In this document: positions 32,243 through 43,070 of the stretch, piece by piece | Position numbering within the stretch: position 1 is the first letter of the stretch | Layout of the letters: every line of letters begins with the position of its first letter | Origin: Austropuccinia psidii | Lineage: Eukaryota; Basidiomycota; Pucciniomycetes; Pucciniales; Sphaerophragmiaceae | Length of the DNA stretch: 64,000 nucleotides | Reading direction: 5' to 3' | Assembly (NCBI GenBank): GCA_023105745.1 | Contig: JALGQZ010000001.1 | Coordinates: 61,233,937 to 61,297,936 of the forward strand | Notes under the pieces: model-generated | Seen by the model: only the letters and a program-made list of their open reading frames with translations | The model's database searches: none | Told to the model about the DNA's origin: nothing | Position numbers and translations under genes: made by a program

Positions 32243-35200
32243 ATGACAACCCGGCCATATTCCTCAATGCGTATATGCATGTGTCAACACTGCTCAACTC
32301 AAACACACTCTTCCCCTGAGGGTGATAGGCAAGGAGTTGCCTTCACACCTTTCCAATATAAACAGCACATTAAAAAGCTCAAATCAACCATTGCACCCAA
32401 ATCTCTTCCAAACATCCCTACTTCTGCATCAGGATCTGGGTGCCCACAAATTCTATTGGATCAAATCTTCCCAGCTGATTATTCACGTTTGACCCAAAGC
32501 ACTTTCCCAACTCCAGCGGGTCTCAATTCAACTGCACAGAAACCATATAGTGGCAGTCAAACCCTTCCCCCACAAGACCTAGGAATGATAATATCTGCCA
32601 TTCTATCATTAAGGTATAATTTACCCCGCAGGGCTTCACGCATACTCAACCCCGCCCTGAACCTGCTGATCAAGTCCAGTATCTCAAGCTCAGCTGGTCC
32701 CCCCGCTCCTGCATTCCATATACCTCAAGATCTGAGTACCATATTTGAACATCTCCAATTGGAGCCAGTGATTCAAAACTATATATGTTGTCCTCAATGT
32801 TTCTCTCTTAATGGCCTTACTGAATCAGTCACAACTGACCAACCCCACTGTCAACGCCATAATGACCCAAATGATCATGATCCCCCTTGCACACAATCAT
32901 TAGGCAAATTCATCTATTCATCTGAACCCCACACCCAAAACACAACCAACATGAAGCAAAAATTTATACCAACAAAACATTTCATTTATCAACCATTCAA
33001 AAATTGGCTTGCCAGATTTCTCCAGCGGGCTGGAATTATGGACATTCTGCATCAACATCAACAATCCCAAACTCCCGAAGATTCCCCAAAATGTGACGTC
33101 TGGGATGGATTGGTCTGGAGACGCTTCACTGGCACTAGAAATATCCATGACCCCCCATTCATGTCCATTCCTGGTGCATTGGCCTTCTCCATATATGTGG
33201 ACTGGTTTAATGCACATGGAAAGTCAACCCGGTTGGCTAGCATTGGACCTATCATGCTTATTTGTCTTAATCTCCCCCCAAGTGAAAGATTGAAGCCCGA
33301 GAATGTCTATGTTGCAGGAATCATCCCTGGTCCGAAGGAGCCAACTGCGCTTCAATTGAATTATCTATTAATGCCACTCATCAACGAGCTCAAAGAGCTA
33401 TGGCAAGGTTATCATTTTGCACCCACCTCAACAGGTCCATCAGGATCCTTTATCCGTGTTGCCATCCTCACAGCCATTGCGGATGTGGTTGCCATGCGCA
33501 AGCTTACTGGATTTATTTCCCATTCAGGAAACCACTTTTGTAATTTTTGCACCATTCACAAAGCTCAAATTGAAGAAATTGGTCCTCAATTTCACTACAC
33601 GCGCTCATACCAAAGTCATAAATCAACCATTGCCAAATGGCTTCGGGCAACCCCACAACAAAGACAAGCAATTTTCTCTGAGTATGGAGTGCGATATTCA
33701 ATTTTGGAAGACCTTCCGTATTGGGATGCAACCAGAATGGTTAATCTTGACATAATGCATAATTTAATACTTGGAATTTTGAAGGATCATGCAACTTTCA
33801 AATTGTGCATTCCAGAGGCGAAATCAAAAATTTACTTCAGGTCCCGCAGGAAATCCAATGACACCAACAGTTCAGACTCAGATTCCATGACCTCCAACAG
33901 CTCTCTTGAAAAAATCACATTGAGAGAGGCCCGCTCCCTGAGAAGAGACGCAGCAAAAATAATAAATGAGCCACTCCCCACTACTTCCACCCGGAAAAAC
34001 TACTTCCCAATGCCCACCCTTCACACAGAACATCCATCTAGTGGTTCTGCGGAGATTCCTTCATTTGATGCCGATTACATCCCCACTTCTGAAATACCCT
34101 CTGAATTGGATATCACTGCACTGAGCGATCACCAGATCAAGGGTGAGGCTCTTGAGCATCTCCGACAAATCATATCTGAGACCATAATTCCCTCATCATG
34201 GACAAGAGTTCCCCGCAAAATGGGTTCCCCCTCTCATGGTAGCTTAAAAGCCGCTGAATGGGCTCTCTTATATAAGGTATATATTCCATTTCTAATGCTC
34301 AGTCAACAGATGTCATTAGATGCACACCAATCCGCCAACACACAAAGAAAAATGGGTCAGTCAGAAGAACTTGCAAATGAACTAGCCAAGAATACATTCC
34401 ATTTGATTAGTGCTATCAACATTGCCACAAGCTTGACTGTTTCAATAGATGATGCGACTGCATTTGCTGAACATTGGAAAAAATTCCGCCTTTCCAATCA
34501 ACACCTGTTCCCAAAACAGAAAAGTAAACCAAATCATCATTTTGCTGATCATATTCCCAAACTCTTCCAACGTTGGGGCCCAGCACAAGCCTCAGCCACA
34601 TGGGGTTATGAGCGCTTGATTGGAGTATTTGCAAAGATGCCAACAAATAACAAGATATGTACGTCAATTAATAAGATCAATATATTCACATTGATGAAAC
34701 ACCTGAACTGAATAAGACTAACTTTTTGCAACTCTGAATAGATGATATAGATAAAACCTTACTTCAACATATCTGTCGATGTTCCAACCTTTCCGTTCTC
34801 CTGAAATCCCCATCTGTGCCATGTGAAATAAAACAGCTTTTTGAATCACAGCCACCTGCCGTGTTCAATCACCATAAATATAACAAGCCATCCCGCCATG
34901 ACCAACAAAATTATGCTTGCCTGGTTGAGTACTTACAGAATTTTCATTCCACAAGGGAAGTAGTTGATTGGATCAGCTTAGACACTACCATGCAATCCAC
35001 AAGTCCTCCCACTTCAAGGATTGTCTCACCTTGGTATTTTCCAGTTTCACACATTAATATTGGGAACAATATATTTTCAACTGAATCCAAAGATATCAGC
35101 AACAGTGTGATATGTTTTCTGAGGGGCAACTCACGACAATTTGGTATTATTGATAGCATTTTCAAAGTCTCTGAGCCATCTAGCATACTGAATAATAACT

Positions 35201-35403
35201 TTCTGATTTTAAAAACTTTGAAGATTGATGTGAATTTCCTACCAGATTGGCCATATCTCAATATTTATAAAGCTGTTGGTTTTGATGATGGACACTTGAT
35301 TATATCAGAAGAAGAAATGGAAGGTAACTGTGGATTGTATGATAACAAAGCTCTGTCATTTGGACTGCTTGTAATGATAAAGCCGTTATTTCATGATATT
35401 TAG
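32243..35403 (+). CDS. CMC/EnSpm (Plavaka-like) transposase
   Basis: Exon 1 is 32243-34658 and exon 2 34742-35403 (intron 83 bp; TAT codon spans the junction), giving 1025 aa. Features: CxxC zinc-binding pairs at residues 14-17 and near 190 (CCPQC); a central core with YVDWFNAHG (Asp320), LICLNLPPSERLK, VAGIIPGPKEP, a CNFC zinc pair, LDIMHNLILG (Asp503, His506) and WGYERLIG (Glu790), a plausible DDE triad. The LNLPP and IPGPK block is a hallmark of Tnp2-type transposases of EnSpm/CACTA elements. It would cut at the CACC ends and leave 3-bp duplications, as seen. No stop or frameshift is seen, so this copy may be active. Confidence 0.8.
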
Positions 35404-35659
35404 TCTACAAAAATGCAAATCTCTCAGATTCATTAGCAATTTTGCTAGTGAAATCATTGCCTCAAAATTTAGTGACAGAGACATGCCATTGTGACAAGCA
35501 AAGCCCATTATTTCACATTGCCACAAAGAACTTACTATTTTGACATTGGGTACAGTGTGAATAAGCCAAGTCCAATGATCAAATGACCCACACACTCACC
35601 TTTCATAGCATCCAAAATTTCTAACTGCGCCATCATCATGTTGGAAGCGGAATCGGCTT
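35404..35659. other. 3' flank of transposase gene
   Basis: No gene or repeat seen. Confidence 0.3.
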
Positions 35660-35850
35660 TTGCGTACCCACACCCGCATGTGCACCCGCACGCGCCAATG
35701 CACACGCCCACGCACACGCCAATGCACACGCCCACCCACCCACACCCGCACACGCCAATGCACACGCAAACCCACCCGCACACGCCAATGCACACGCCAA
35801 TGCACACGCAAACGCGCCCGCACACGCCAATGCACACGCACACTTCATGG
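35660..35850 (+). repeat. CA-rich right subterminal repeats
   Basis: About 15 degenerate units of CACACGCCAATG or CACACGCCCA (10-12 bp). The segment CACACGCCAAT is also part of the 40-bp unit at 21060-21655. His/Arg/Cys-rich frames here are artefacts of the period. Confidence 0.85.
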
Positions 35851-36065
35851 ATGACCTGGTGAAGTCAAACCCCCCGCCTACATCAAAACTGGCTGAAGGA
35901 CATCTTTGATGTGTGTGTGTGCAAACAGGCGGGTCTGGTGTAATTCTTACCAATCATCGGACGGTTGTGGGATGATCAGGTGGTGAGGAATCTGAGTTGA
36001 AGGCACAGGGGAACCAATATTATTGGATGTCACAGGATTTGGTGTAAGACCAGAGTGTGACGTGT

Positions 36066-36134
36066 GCTTGACGTTCGCTTGATTTTTGCTTGACGTGAGC
36101 TGGACTTTTATCCTGCTTGACGTTTGCTTGACGT
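36066..36134 (+). repeat. GCTTGACG repeats next to right TIR
   Basis: Four copies of GCTTGACG start at 36066, 36088, 36115 and 36126. The left end carries the related ACGTCA and GCGTCAAG motifs. Confidence 0.6.
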
Positions 36135-36175
36135 GAAGTCAATCGCCGACGATTGACACGAGATTCGCCCCGGTG
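36130..36175 (-). repeat. Right terminal inverted repeat, GT copy 2
   Basis: The reverse complement starts CACCGGGGCGAATCTCGTG. Followed by the AGT duplication at 36176-36178. Confidence 0.9.
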
Positions 36176-36178
36176 AGT

Positions 36179-36460
36179 GGATATTGGTGGTCATATCCTT
36201 ATACTAATTCCATTTCCTTTTCTGGCAGGTTGAAACAGTGAATTGAGGATTCACTTGGTTGGCTTCTTGGCTTTTGGCTTCTTTATTATCTTTGGCCATT
36301 GGCTTCATCTTCTTCTTATCTCATCTTTTGGCATACTTGTTTTCTCCCATATTCTTTCTTAAAGAAATTCATTCTTATTATTCTTTTATCTTTGGAGCCC
36401 TCCAAGTGAGTTCTTGATTCCTGAGTGCCAGGCCCTCTTCTTCCAAGAGCCCCTGTGACA
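36179..36460 (+). repeat. G3 5' LTR, right part
   Basis: Continues the LTR split by GT copy 2; identical or nearly so to 44504-44785. Ends CCCCTGTGACA at 36460. Confidence 0.85.
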
Positions 36461-37216
36461 TTATATTAATTAACTCATAATTCTTCTTCATTCATTCATT
36501 CTTTTATTCTTATATTTTAAATTCATTCATTCATTTCATCAAAATTATGATTCTTTAACGTTTTATGATCTTATGATTCTTTGTCACCTCTCAATTTTCT
36601 CTCATTCATTCTTCATTCTGAAAATTGAAAGCTGACCCAGTTTCTATTTTTTGTTATCTTTTCAATCTCATTCTCAATCTTAATCAATCTATTTTTATCC
36701 ATAATTCAGGCATTTTTATCTTTGGTTCTCAAGTTATTCATCAGGTTATTCAGACACGTTCTTCATATCAGGATTCACTTTGATTTATTCCTCAAGAATT
36801 TTTGATTTTTTGGAAGAATTCACTTGAAAATTGATTTGATTGACTAATTTGACATAATTGAAATTGACCTCAAGATAATTGATTGCCCTGAAGATTTTAT
36901 TGATTTTGCTGATTATTCACATCAAGATTTTTGACATAAATTGATTTTGACTCAAGAATTCATTTTGATTGATTGAATTTTTCTGCAAGATTTTGATTTG
37001 ATTTGATTTTGATTGTTTGATTGATTGATTTATTGACTTTAAGATTCTCATTGATATTGATTTTTACTTCAAGACTCATTTGATTTGATTGATTGACGTA
37101 TTTGAAGAATTATGATTCATCGATTATCCAATTTCCTCAAGATTTGATTGTTGATTTCGTACTTCAAGAAAATTTTGATCTTATTTCATTTATTTTGGTT
37201 GATTATTCCTGAAATC
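36461..37216 (+). other. G3 leader
   Basis: T-rich, low-complexity untranslated leader with many GATTGATTGATT tracts. I could not assign a tRNA primer-binding site; elements of this group may self-prime. Confidence 0.45.
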
Positions 37217-38554
37217 ATGCCAGTTCAACATTCACCTCCAGCAAGACAGACCAGATCTCAGGCCAGAGCTCAAGCTGTTCTGACTCCAACTCCAAGGGCT
37301 CCTCTTGATGGTACCCCAGAAGTTTCTCAACTGAGGGCCAGATTGGACAGAGGACCCATTATGGAAGGAGCAGCACCATCCAGGAAGGAAGGAAGAGGGC
37401 CAAGAAGATCAATGTCTTTATCAGGAGTGGTTGGCGGATTCCCAGGATTTGCAAGAACCAGTCCCAAGGTTCAAGGTGAAGATGGTGAAGAGGAGGAGGA
37501 GAATTCTGTGGAAGAGGAAGAGTCTAATGGCACTGAGGCTGCTCCTGCTCCTGTGGGAGCATCTGAGGGCACCAGAGGACCAACTCTAGCCCAGTCTGAT
37601 CAGCCTGCCTCTCATCAGTCTGAACCGTCTTTATTGGCCATTATGCAGCAAATAACTCAGATTATGGCCAATCTTCAAGCAGCTTCTTCTTCTGAATCAT
37701 CAAGACCACCAGCCTTCAAGACTCCCTCTATGAAGGCTCCAGAATGCTTTGATGGGACTCAGCCCTTCAAAGTCAGAAGCTTTATTCAATCTTGTCAACT
37801 CATCTTTCATAATGATCCGGCAAACTTCTCTCAAGACAGAAAGAAGGTTCTTTATGCCACTTCATTCTTAGTTGGCAGGGCTGCAAAATGGATTGAGCCT
37901 TATCTTTCCAACCTCAATAATCAAGACTCAAATTATCTCCTCAATTCCTGGCCATTATTTGAATCCCAATTGTTCACTTTATTTGGTGACCCAAATGAAG
38001 TTAGAAAAGCGGAAGCTGAATTGGATGGCCTTAGGATGAAAGAAGGTGGGCATGTTGCTTTGTATATTGCCGATTTCAGGAGTTTGGTTTCAAGAATTGG
38101 GGATTGGGGTGAAAGGGCTCTTATTCATCATTTCAGGAAGGGCTTGGCCTCCAGGATTCTGGATCAATTGGCCTCCCATCCTTCAAACATTGATTCTCTT
38201 CAAGACTTAATGGACGTCAGCCTGGAACTTGATACCAGGTACCATGAGAGGCAGAAGGAAAAGAATCATCATCAAGAGAAGAAGCCTGAAGCCTCAAAGT
38301 CTCACTCTTCTCATCATCAAGTTTCTTCAAGTTCAAGACCAAAGAAGAAATTTCATTCTCAAAAGCGGGACAAGCCCCATTCTTCATTGTTGAATAAGGA
38401 CTTCAAGTTGAAAGGTTCTGAAAAAGAAAGAAGAATCAAGGAGGGCTTGTGTACTTATTGTGGTGGGAAGCATAGTCTTGAGTCCTGTGTCAAAAGGCCT
38501 CAAAACAAGCTTACCCAACCGTCAGGCAGTTTTCCCAGCCAGGGAAAAGCCTGA
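37217..38554 (+). CDS. gag: G3 Gag
   Basis: 445 aa from the ATG that begins MPVQHSPPARQTRSQARAQ. An upstream ATG-like start at 37148 lies in the AT-rich leader and is less likely. A disordered acidic N-terminus (EDGEEEEENSVEEEESNG) is followed by a retrotransposon Gag domain (about 175-340; APECFDGTQPFKVRSFIQSC, then YIADFRSLVSRIGDWGE) and a Lys/Ser-rich nucleocapsid with a CTYCGGKHSLESC knuckle (C-x2-C-x3-H-x4-C). No lesion is seen. The stop at 38552 is preceded by a frameshift-type heptamer that would extend it into Pol. Confidence 0.9.
   Translation: MPVQHSPPARQTRSQARAQAVLTPTPRAPLDGTPEVSQLRARLDRGPIMEGAAPSRKEGRGPRRSMSLSGVVGGFPGFARTSPKVQGEDGEEEEENSVEEEESNGTEAAPAPVGASEGTRGPTLAQSDQPASHQSEPSLLAIMQQITQIMANLQAASSSESSRPPAFKTPSMKAPECFDGTQPFKVRSFIQSCQLIFHNDPANFSQDRKKVLYATSFLVGRAAKWIEPYLSNLNNQDSNYLLNSWPLFESQLFTLFGDPNEVRKAEAELDGLRMKEGGHVALYIADFRSLVSRIGDWGERALIHHFRKGLASRILDQLASHPSNIDSLQDLMDVSLELDTRYHERQKEKNHHQEKKPEASKSHSSHHQVSSSSRPKKKFHSQKRDKPHSSLLNKDFKLKGSEKERRIKEGLCTYCGGKHSLESCVKRPQNKLTQPSGSFPSQGKA
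38542..38548 (+). promoter_or_regulatory. Candidate -1 ribosomal frameshift site of G3
   Basis: In the gag frame the bases read G GGA AAA, an X XXY YYZ heptamer, one codon before the gag stop. Pol is in the -1 frame, and its frame is open from here onward. Confidence 0.6.
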
Positions 38555-41500
38555 GTGAAGATCATGTTGTGTTCAATGGTCTTCACCGTTTTCCTTCCAG
38601 AGCACAATTGTGCATTCTGAATACTGGTGTCAAAAATTCTCTTAAATTTTTTGTTTTCTCTTCTCTTTCTGATGTTTTTTACAGTATTCTCATTGATTCT
38701 GGTGCTACACACTCATTTATTGCAAAGCAGTTTGTTCACAAGTACTCATTGACTACGTCAGAACTTCCAGAGAAGATTCCTCTTATCATTTTGGACTCCT
38801 CTGAGTCCCCTTCCTTATTTGTGACTCACCATACTAAATATATGGTTGAGCTCCCTTCCTTCCCAAGCTTTGAATGGGACTTTTTAGTCATTGACACTCC
38901 CAAGGGAGAAGACCTCATATTGGGCTTTGACTTTCTTAATCATTTTAATCCTTCTATTGATTGGAGGCAAGGGCTGATCACCTTTAATACTGATCAAAAG
39001 GACTATTCTGATCCTTCCAATTCCTTCCGTAATGACTCTTCTTCTGCCAAATCATGTGCAGCTCTGGTTGGTGATTCTAGAACACCATCAGTTCCATCTT
39101 CTGTCCATATTCCTTCCCTTAATTCCCATCTGTCATTACCATCATCTGGAGATGAAGTCTTCAAAGAGATTCAAGATGTTGGGGAAGATAATTCTGTATC
39201 TTCACTTCATCTCTTCTTTGGGAATATGGACCTTCCTCCTTCATCTTATCATGACTCCCTGGAGGAGTTGTGGGATGAAGAGGAAGAGCCAGAAGAAGTA
39301 GAAACCGTGATGAAGGTTGTTCCCTCTGTTTATCACCAATACTTGGATGTATTCTCCAAGGTGAAGGCAGAGAAACTTCCCCCTCACCGTGCCTGTGATC
39401 ATCATATCGAACTGGAGGGGTCTCTACCTCCAGTTGGGGTGATCTACTCTTTATCCAAACAAGAGTCAGATACACTCAGGGCCTACATTTCAGAGAATGT
39501 AGAGAAAGGTTTCATCCGGCCAAGCTCCTCCTAAAAAGGAGCACCTGTCCTCTTTGTTAAAAAGAAAGATGGTGGCCTCCGTTTGTGTGTTGATTACTGC
39601 AAACTCAATGCTGTCACTAGGAAGAACAAATATCCTGTTCCTCCTATGAACCAGCTTCTTAATGTCTTTAATGGTTCTTCTATCTTCTCCAAGATTGATT
39701 TGCGTGGTGCATATAACCTGCTCAGAATCAAGGAGGGTGATGAACATTTGACATGCTTCAGAACTAAATATGGCAGTTTTGAGTACTTGGTTATGCCATT
39801 TGGGCTCACCAATGCTCCTGCCTCTTTTCAGAATCTTGTCAATGATTTATTCCAAGATCTTCTTGATGTTTTTGTTGTGGTTTATTTGGATGACATTATG
39901 GTCTTTTCCAAATCTGAGGAAGAACATGTCACTCATGTGTCCACTGTTCTTTCCAGACTCAGAGCCAATAACCTTTTTGCCAAGGCTTCTAAATGCCTTT
40001 TTCATGTTTCTAGTGTAGAATATCTTGGTTATGTTGTTTCTTCTGAAGGCCTCAATATGGACCAAGCAAAAGTCCAGCAGATCCTTAATTGGCCTCCTCC
40101 AAGAAACCTCAAGGCTCTTCAATCATTCCTTGGCTTTGCCAACTTCTACCGCCGTTTCATCAAGAATTATTCAAAGAAAATCAGTTCACTCACCAGTTTC
40201 CTCAAGAAAGATTCCTGTTTCCCCCTCAATGAGGAAGCTCTTAGCCAGTTTCATCAACTCAAAGAGGCCTTCACTACCGCTCCAATCCTTTCCCACTTCA
40301 ATCCGTCTCTACCCACCATTGTAGAGACCGATGCATCCGATTATGCTTTGGGTGCTGTACTGAGTCAGGTCTCTGACTCAGGAAAACATCCCATTGCATT
40401 TGACAGCCGCAAGCTTATTCCAGCAGAACTCAACTATGAAATTCATGACAAGGAACTCCTTGGTATAGTCTGGGCTCTCAAGCGCTGGAGGGCTTTTCTT
40501 CTTTCTCTGTCCTCTCCTTTTGAAGTTCTCACCGATCACAGTTCCCTTCAATACTTCATGTCCTCAAAAGTACTCACTCGCCGTCAAGCCCGCTGGGCTG
40601 AATTCTTATCTGAATTTCATTTTTCAATCACTTACCGCCCTGGCCGCCTAGCAACTCTTCCAGATGCCTTATCACGTCGGGACGATGTCTATCCGGAGAG
40701 GGGGGAGGATTTCATCAGCAAGAATCCAATGAATCTTCAACAACTCATTAAGCAAGATGAAGTTCAACCCTCAAAGTTTTTTGCAGTCAAGGTGGATTCT
40801 TTTTCAAATTTGATTGATTCAATTCAGAAGGAAGTATGGCAAGATCCTCAGTACAGAAGTATCCTTGAAGATTTGGGTAAAGGTAAATCTGTCCAAGATT
40901 ATTCTCTTGATTCCTCCTCCCAACTTCTTCTCTTCAAAGATTGGGTGGTAGTCCCAAATGACTCCACAATTCAGCTCAGCATTCTTCAAAAGCGTCACGA
41001 TTCTCCTCTAGCTGGACACCCTGGCCAAGAGAAGACTCTCAAACTTGTCAAGCGGGATTTTCACTGGTCCGGCATGACTCAATTCATCAAGGATTATGTT
41101 TCATCCTGTCAACAGTGCTCAAGAAACAAGAATATTCACCATAAGAAGTTTGGATTCCTCAAACCTCTTCCAATTCCAAATGGTCCTTGGATTTTTCTCT
41201 CAATGGATTTCATCACTCAACTGCCACTGTCCAATTCCTTTGACTCAATCCTTGTCATAGTGGACAGATTCTCAAAAATGGCGGTTTTTCTTCCAACAAT
41301 GTCTTCAATCACTTCACTGGATTTGGCCCATTTATTCATCAAGAATATTTTCTCAAAGCATGGCCTCCCATCGAGCATTGTCAGTGATAGAGGTTCACTC
41401 TTCGTTTCTTCCTTTTGGACCAATCTTTGTCAGCAGCTCAAGATTTCAAGAGACTTGTCAACTGCTTACCATCCAGAAACTGATGGACAGACAGAGAGGG

Positions 41501-42270
41501 TAAATCAGATACTAGAACAGTATCTTCGGATGTATGTGGGTTATCATCAAGATGATTGGAACACCTGGCTCCCTCTGGCTGAATTTGCTTACAATAACTC
41601 TGACCACTCTTCAACCAAGCAATCACCATTTTTCACTGTTTATGGAAGAGATCCTCAATTTGATTCAGTTCACATCACTCAAGATACTCCTGCTGGAACG
41701 TTATCAACAAAAATCCAATCAGTACAGCAAGATGTCAAGAGAGAACTTGAAGCTGCCATAAACCGGTTTAAGAGGTACGCAGATAAAAGTAGAGCAAGTC
41801 CACCTGTTTTTAATCCTGGTGACATGGTATGGCTTTCTTCCAAGAATATCAAATCAACTAGACCCACCAAGAAACTGTCTGAAAGATGGTTGGGTCCCTT
41901 TCCAATCTTGAAGAAAGTCAGTACTCATGCTTACCACCTCAAGCTTCCATCTCAATGGAAATCCATCCACCCAGTCTTCCATATCTCACTCTTAAAACCA
42001 GTCAAGACATCAACAATCCCAAATCGGCATCAAGAGCCTCCTCCTCCAATCATTATTGAAGAAGAAGAGGAATGGGAAGTCTCTCAAGTACTGGATTCAA
42101 AGCTCAAGAGAAGAAAATTATGGTATCTGGTGGAATGGAAAGGTTTCAGTCAAGATTCAGAAAGATCCACATGGGAACCAGCTGAAAACCTCAAGAAGTG
42201 TCCTGAACTTGTGAAAGATTTTCATTCATTATATCCTGACAAGCCAGGACCCAATTCTTCAATGGCTTGA
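38549..42270 (+). pseudogene. pol: G3 Pol, chromodomain Ty3/gypsy, one internal stop
   Basis: One frame from the gag overlap to 42270, broken by TAA at 39532-39534 (in RPSSS-stop-KGAPVLF). Domains: protease (DSGATHSFI, about 38695), reverse transcriptase ([15 protein letters not shown] near 39885), RNase H ([14 protein letters not shown] near 40325), integrase with an HHCC region ([15 protein letters not shown]) and a core with [14 protein letters not shown] and [12 protein letters not shown], then a C-terminal chromodomain ([27 protein letters not shown]). The chromodomain marks a chromovirus, whose integrase is steered to modified chromatin. The stop lies before the RT, so the copy needs help in trans. 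Confidence 0.9.
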
Positions 42271-43070
42271 ATTTTTATGGTGCTTGGTGGGGAGAGGAAT
42301 TACCAAAAGTAAGTCCCACTCCTGGTATGCACCTTTAGGGGTATTCTACTCTTCTTTGTTGTAAGCATCACCTTGGCCACTCTGTGAGCACTTTTCAATT
42401 TGGGCACAGACTTCTTGGCCCGGCTTTCAACACCCAAATTCCAAATTAATGGCCATTTACACTTGGGCAAATGGACCATTCCTTTTTTATTCTCCTTCCC
42501 AAGACTTTATTCCTTCAACACATTCATTTATCAAGATCTTTCTTATTTATGGCACTGGCGGGAGTGGCAACTACTAAAAGTAAGTTCCTCTCCTACTGTG
42601 CACTTCCCTGAGGGGTCTACAATCTGTCAAAACATCACCTTGGCCACTCTGTGAGCACCTGGCATCAAATTCTTTTATCCAGGTCCTTGGTCACTTTCAA
42701 AATCAATTGTCGTAATCCGTGATGAAGATTGGATTCCTCCTCAAATTTCATTTTCTTTATTTTTCTGTTTCTCTCTTTACATCTGTTTTCTTTTCGCTTT
42801 TACTCTTTATATTCTTTTAAAATTTCTTTTCTTATAACTCTTTAACGCCAAAATCTTTACGTCAAATCATGTCTTCAACTTTGTCAAAGCCAAATGTCAA
42901 GAGAAGATCAAGTCAACCTCAATTCATAAGCCAACAAGCTTATCAGTTCAATTCGTCTTTTCAAGATTCAATACCTCTGGAATCCTTACGTCAAATCCGT
43001 CTCATTAGCCTCAACAGGCCTCTACCTTATCTTGGTGCTCAGGAGCTCACCATTCAAGGTAGGGGGGTAC
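42271..43070 (+). other. G3 3' untranslated region and polypurine tract
   Basis: No gene. A block with CACCTTGGCCACTCTGTGAGCAC occurs twice (near 42370 and 42640), an imperfect duplication of about 270 bp spacing. AGGTAGGGGGGTAC just before 43071 is the polypurine tract. Confidence 0.6.

Larger units (their letters stand above)
15277..36175 (+). mobile_element. GT copy 2: complete giant CMC-type DNA transposon
   Basis: The boundaries are set by the terminal repeats, the AGT duplication and the empty site in the sister LTR. Length is 20,899 bp. Left to right: TIR, 51-bp repeats, gene A (+), dioxygenase (+), 40-bp repeats, zinc-cluster gene (-), GCTGAG-rich region, SNF2 ATPase (+), gene B (-), transposase (+), CA-rich subterminal repeats, TIR. 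A palindrome sits in or beside most intergenic gaps. CACC termini and the transposase place it with CMC/EnSpm or the basidiomycete Plavaka group. Carriage of a TET-like gene recalls the KDZ transposons of mushrooms, but the transposase here looks EnSpm-type. Confidence 0.9.

Noticed and set aside
35535..35953. Cys/Val/Gly- and Arg/Ala-rich frames
   Set aside because: Artefacts of the CACACGCCAATG low-complexity repeat.
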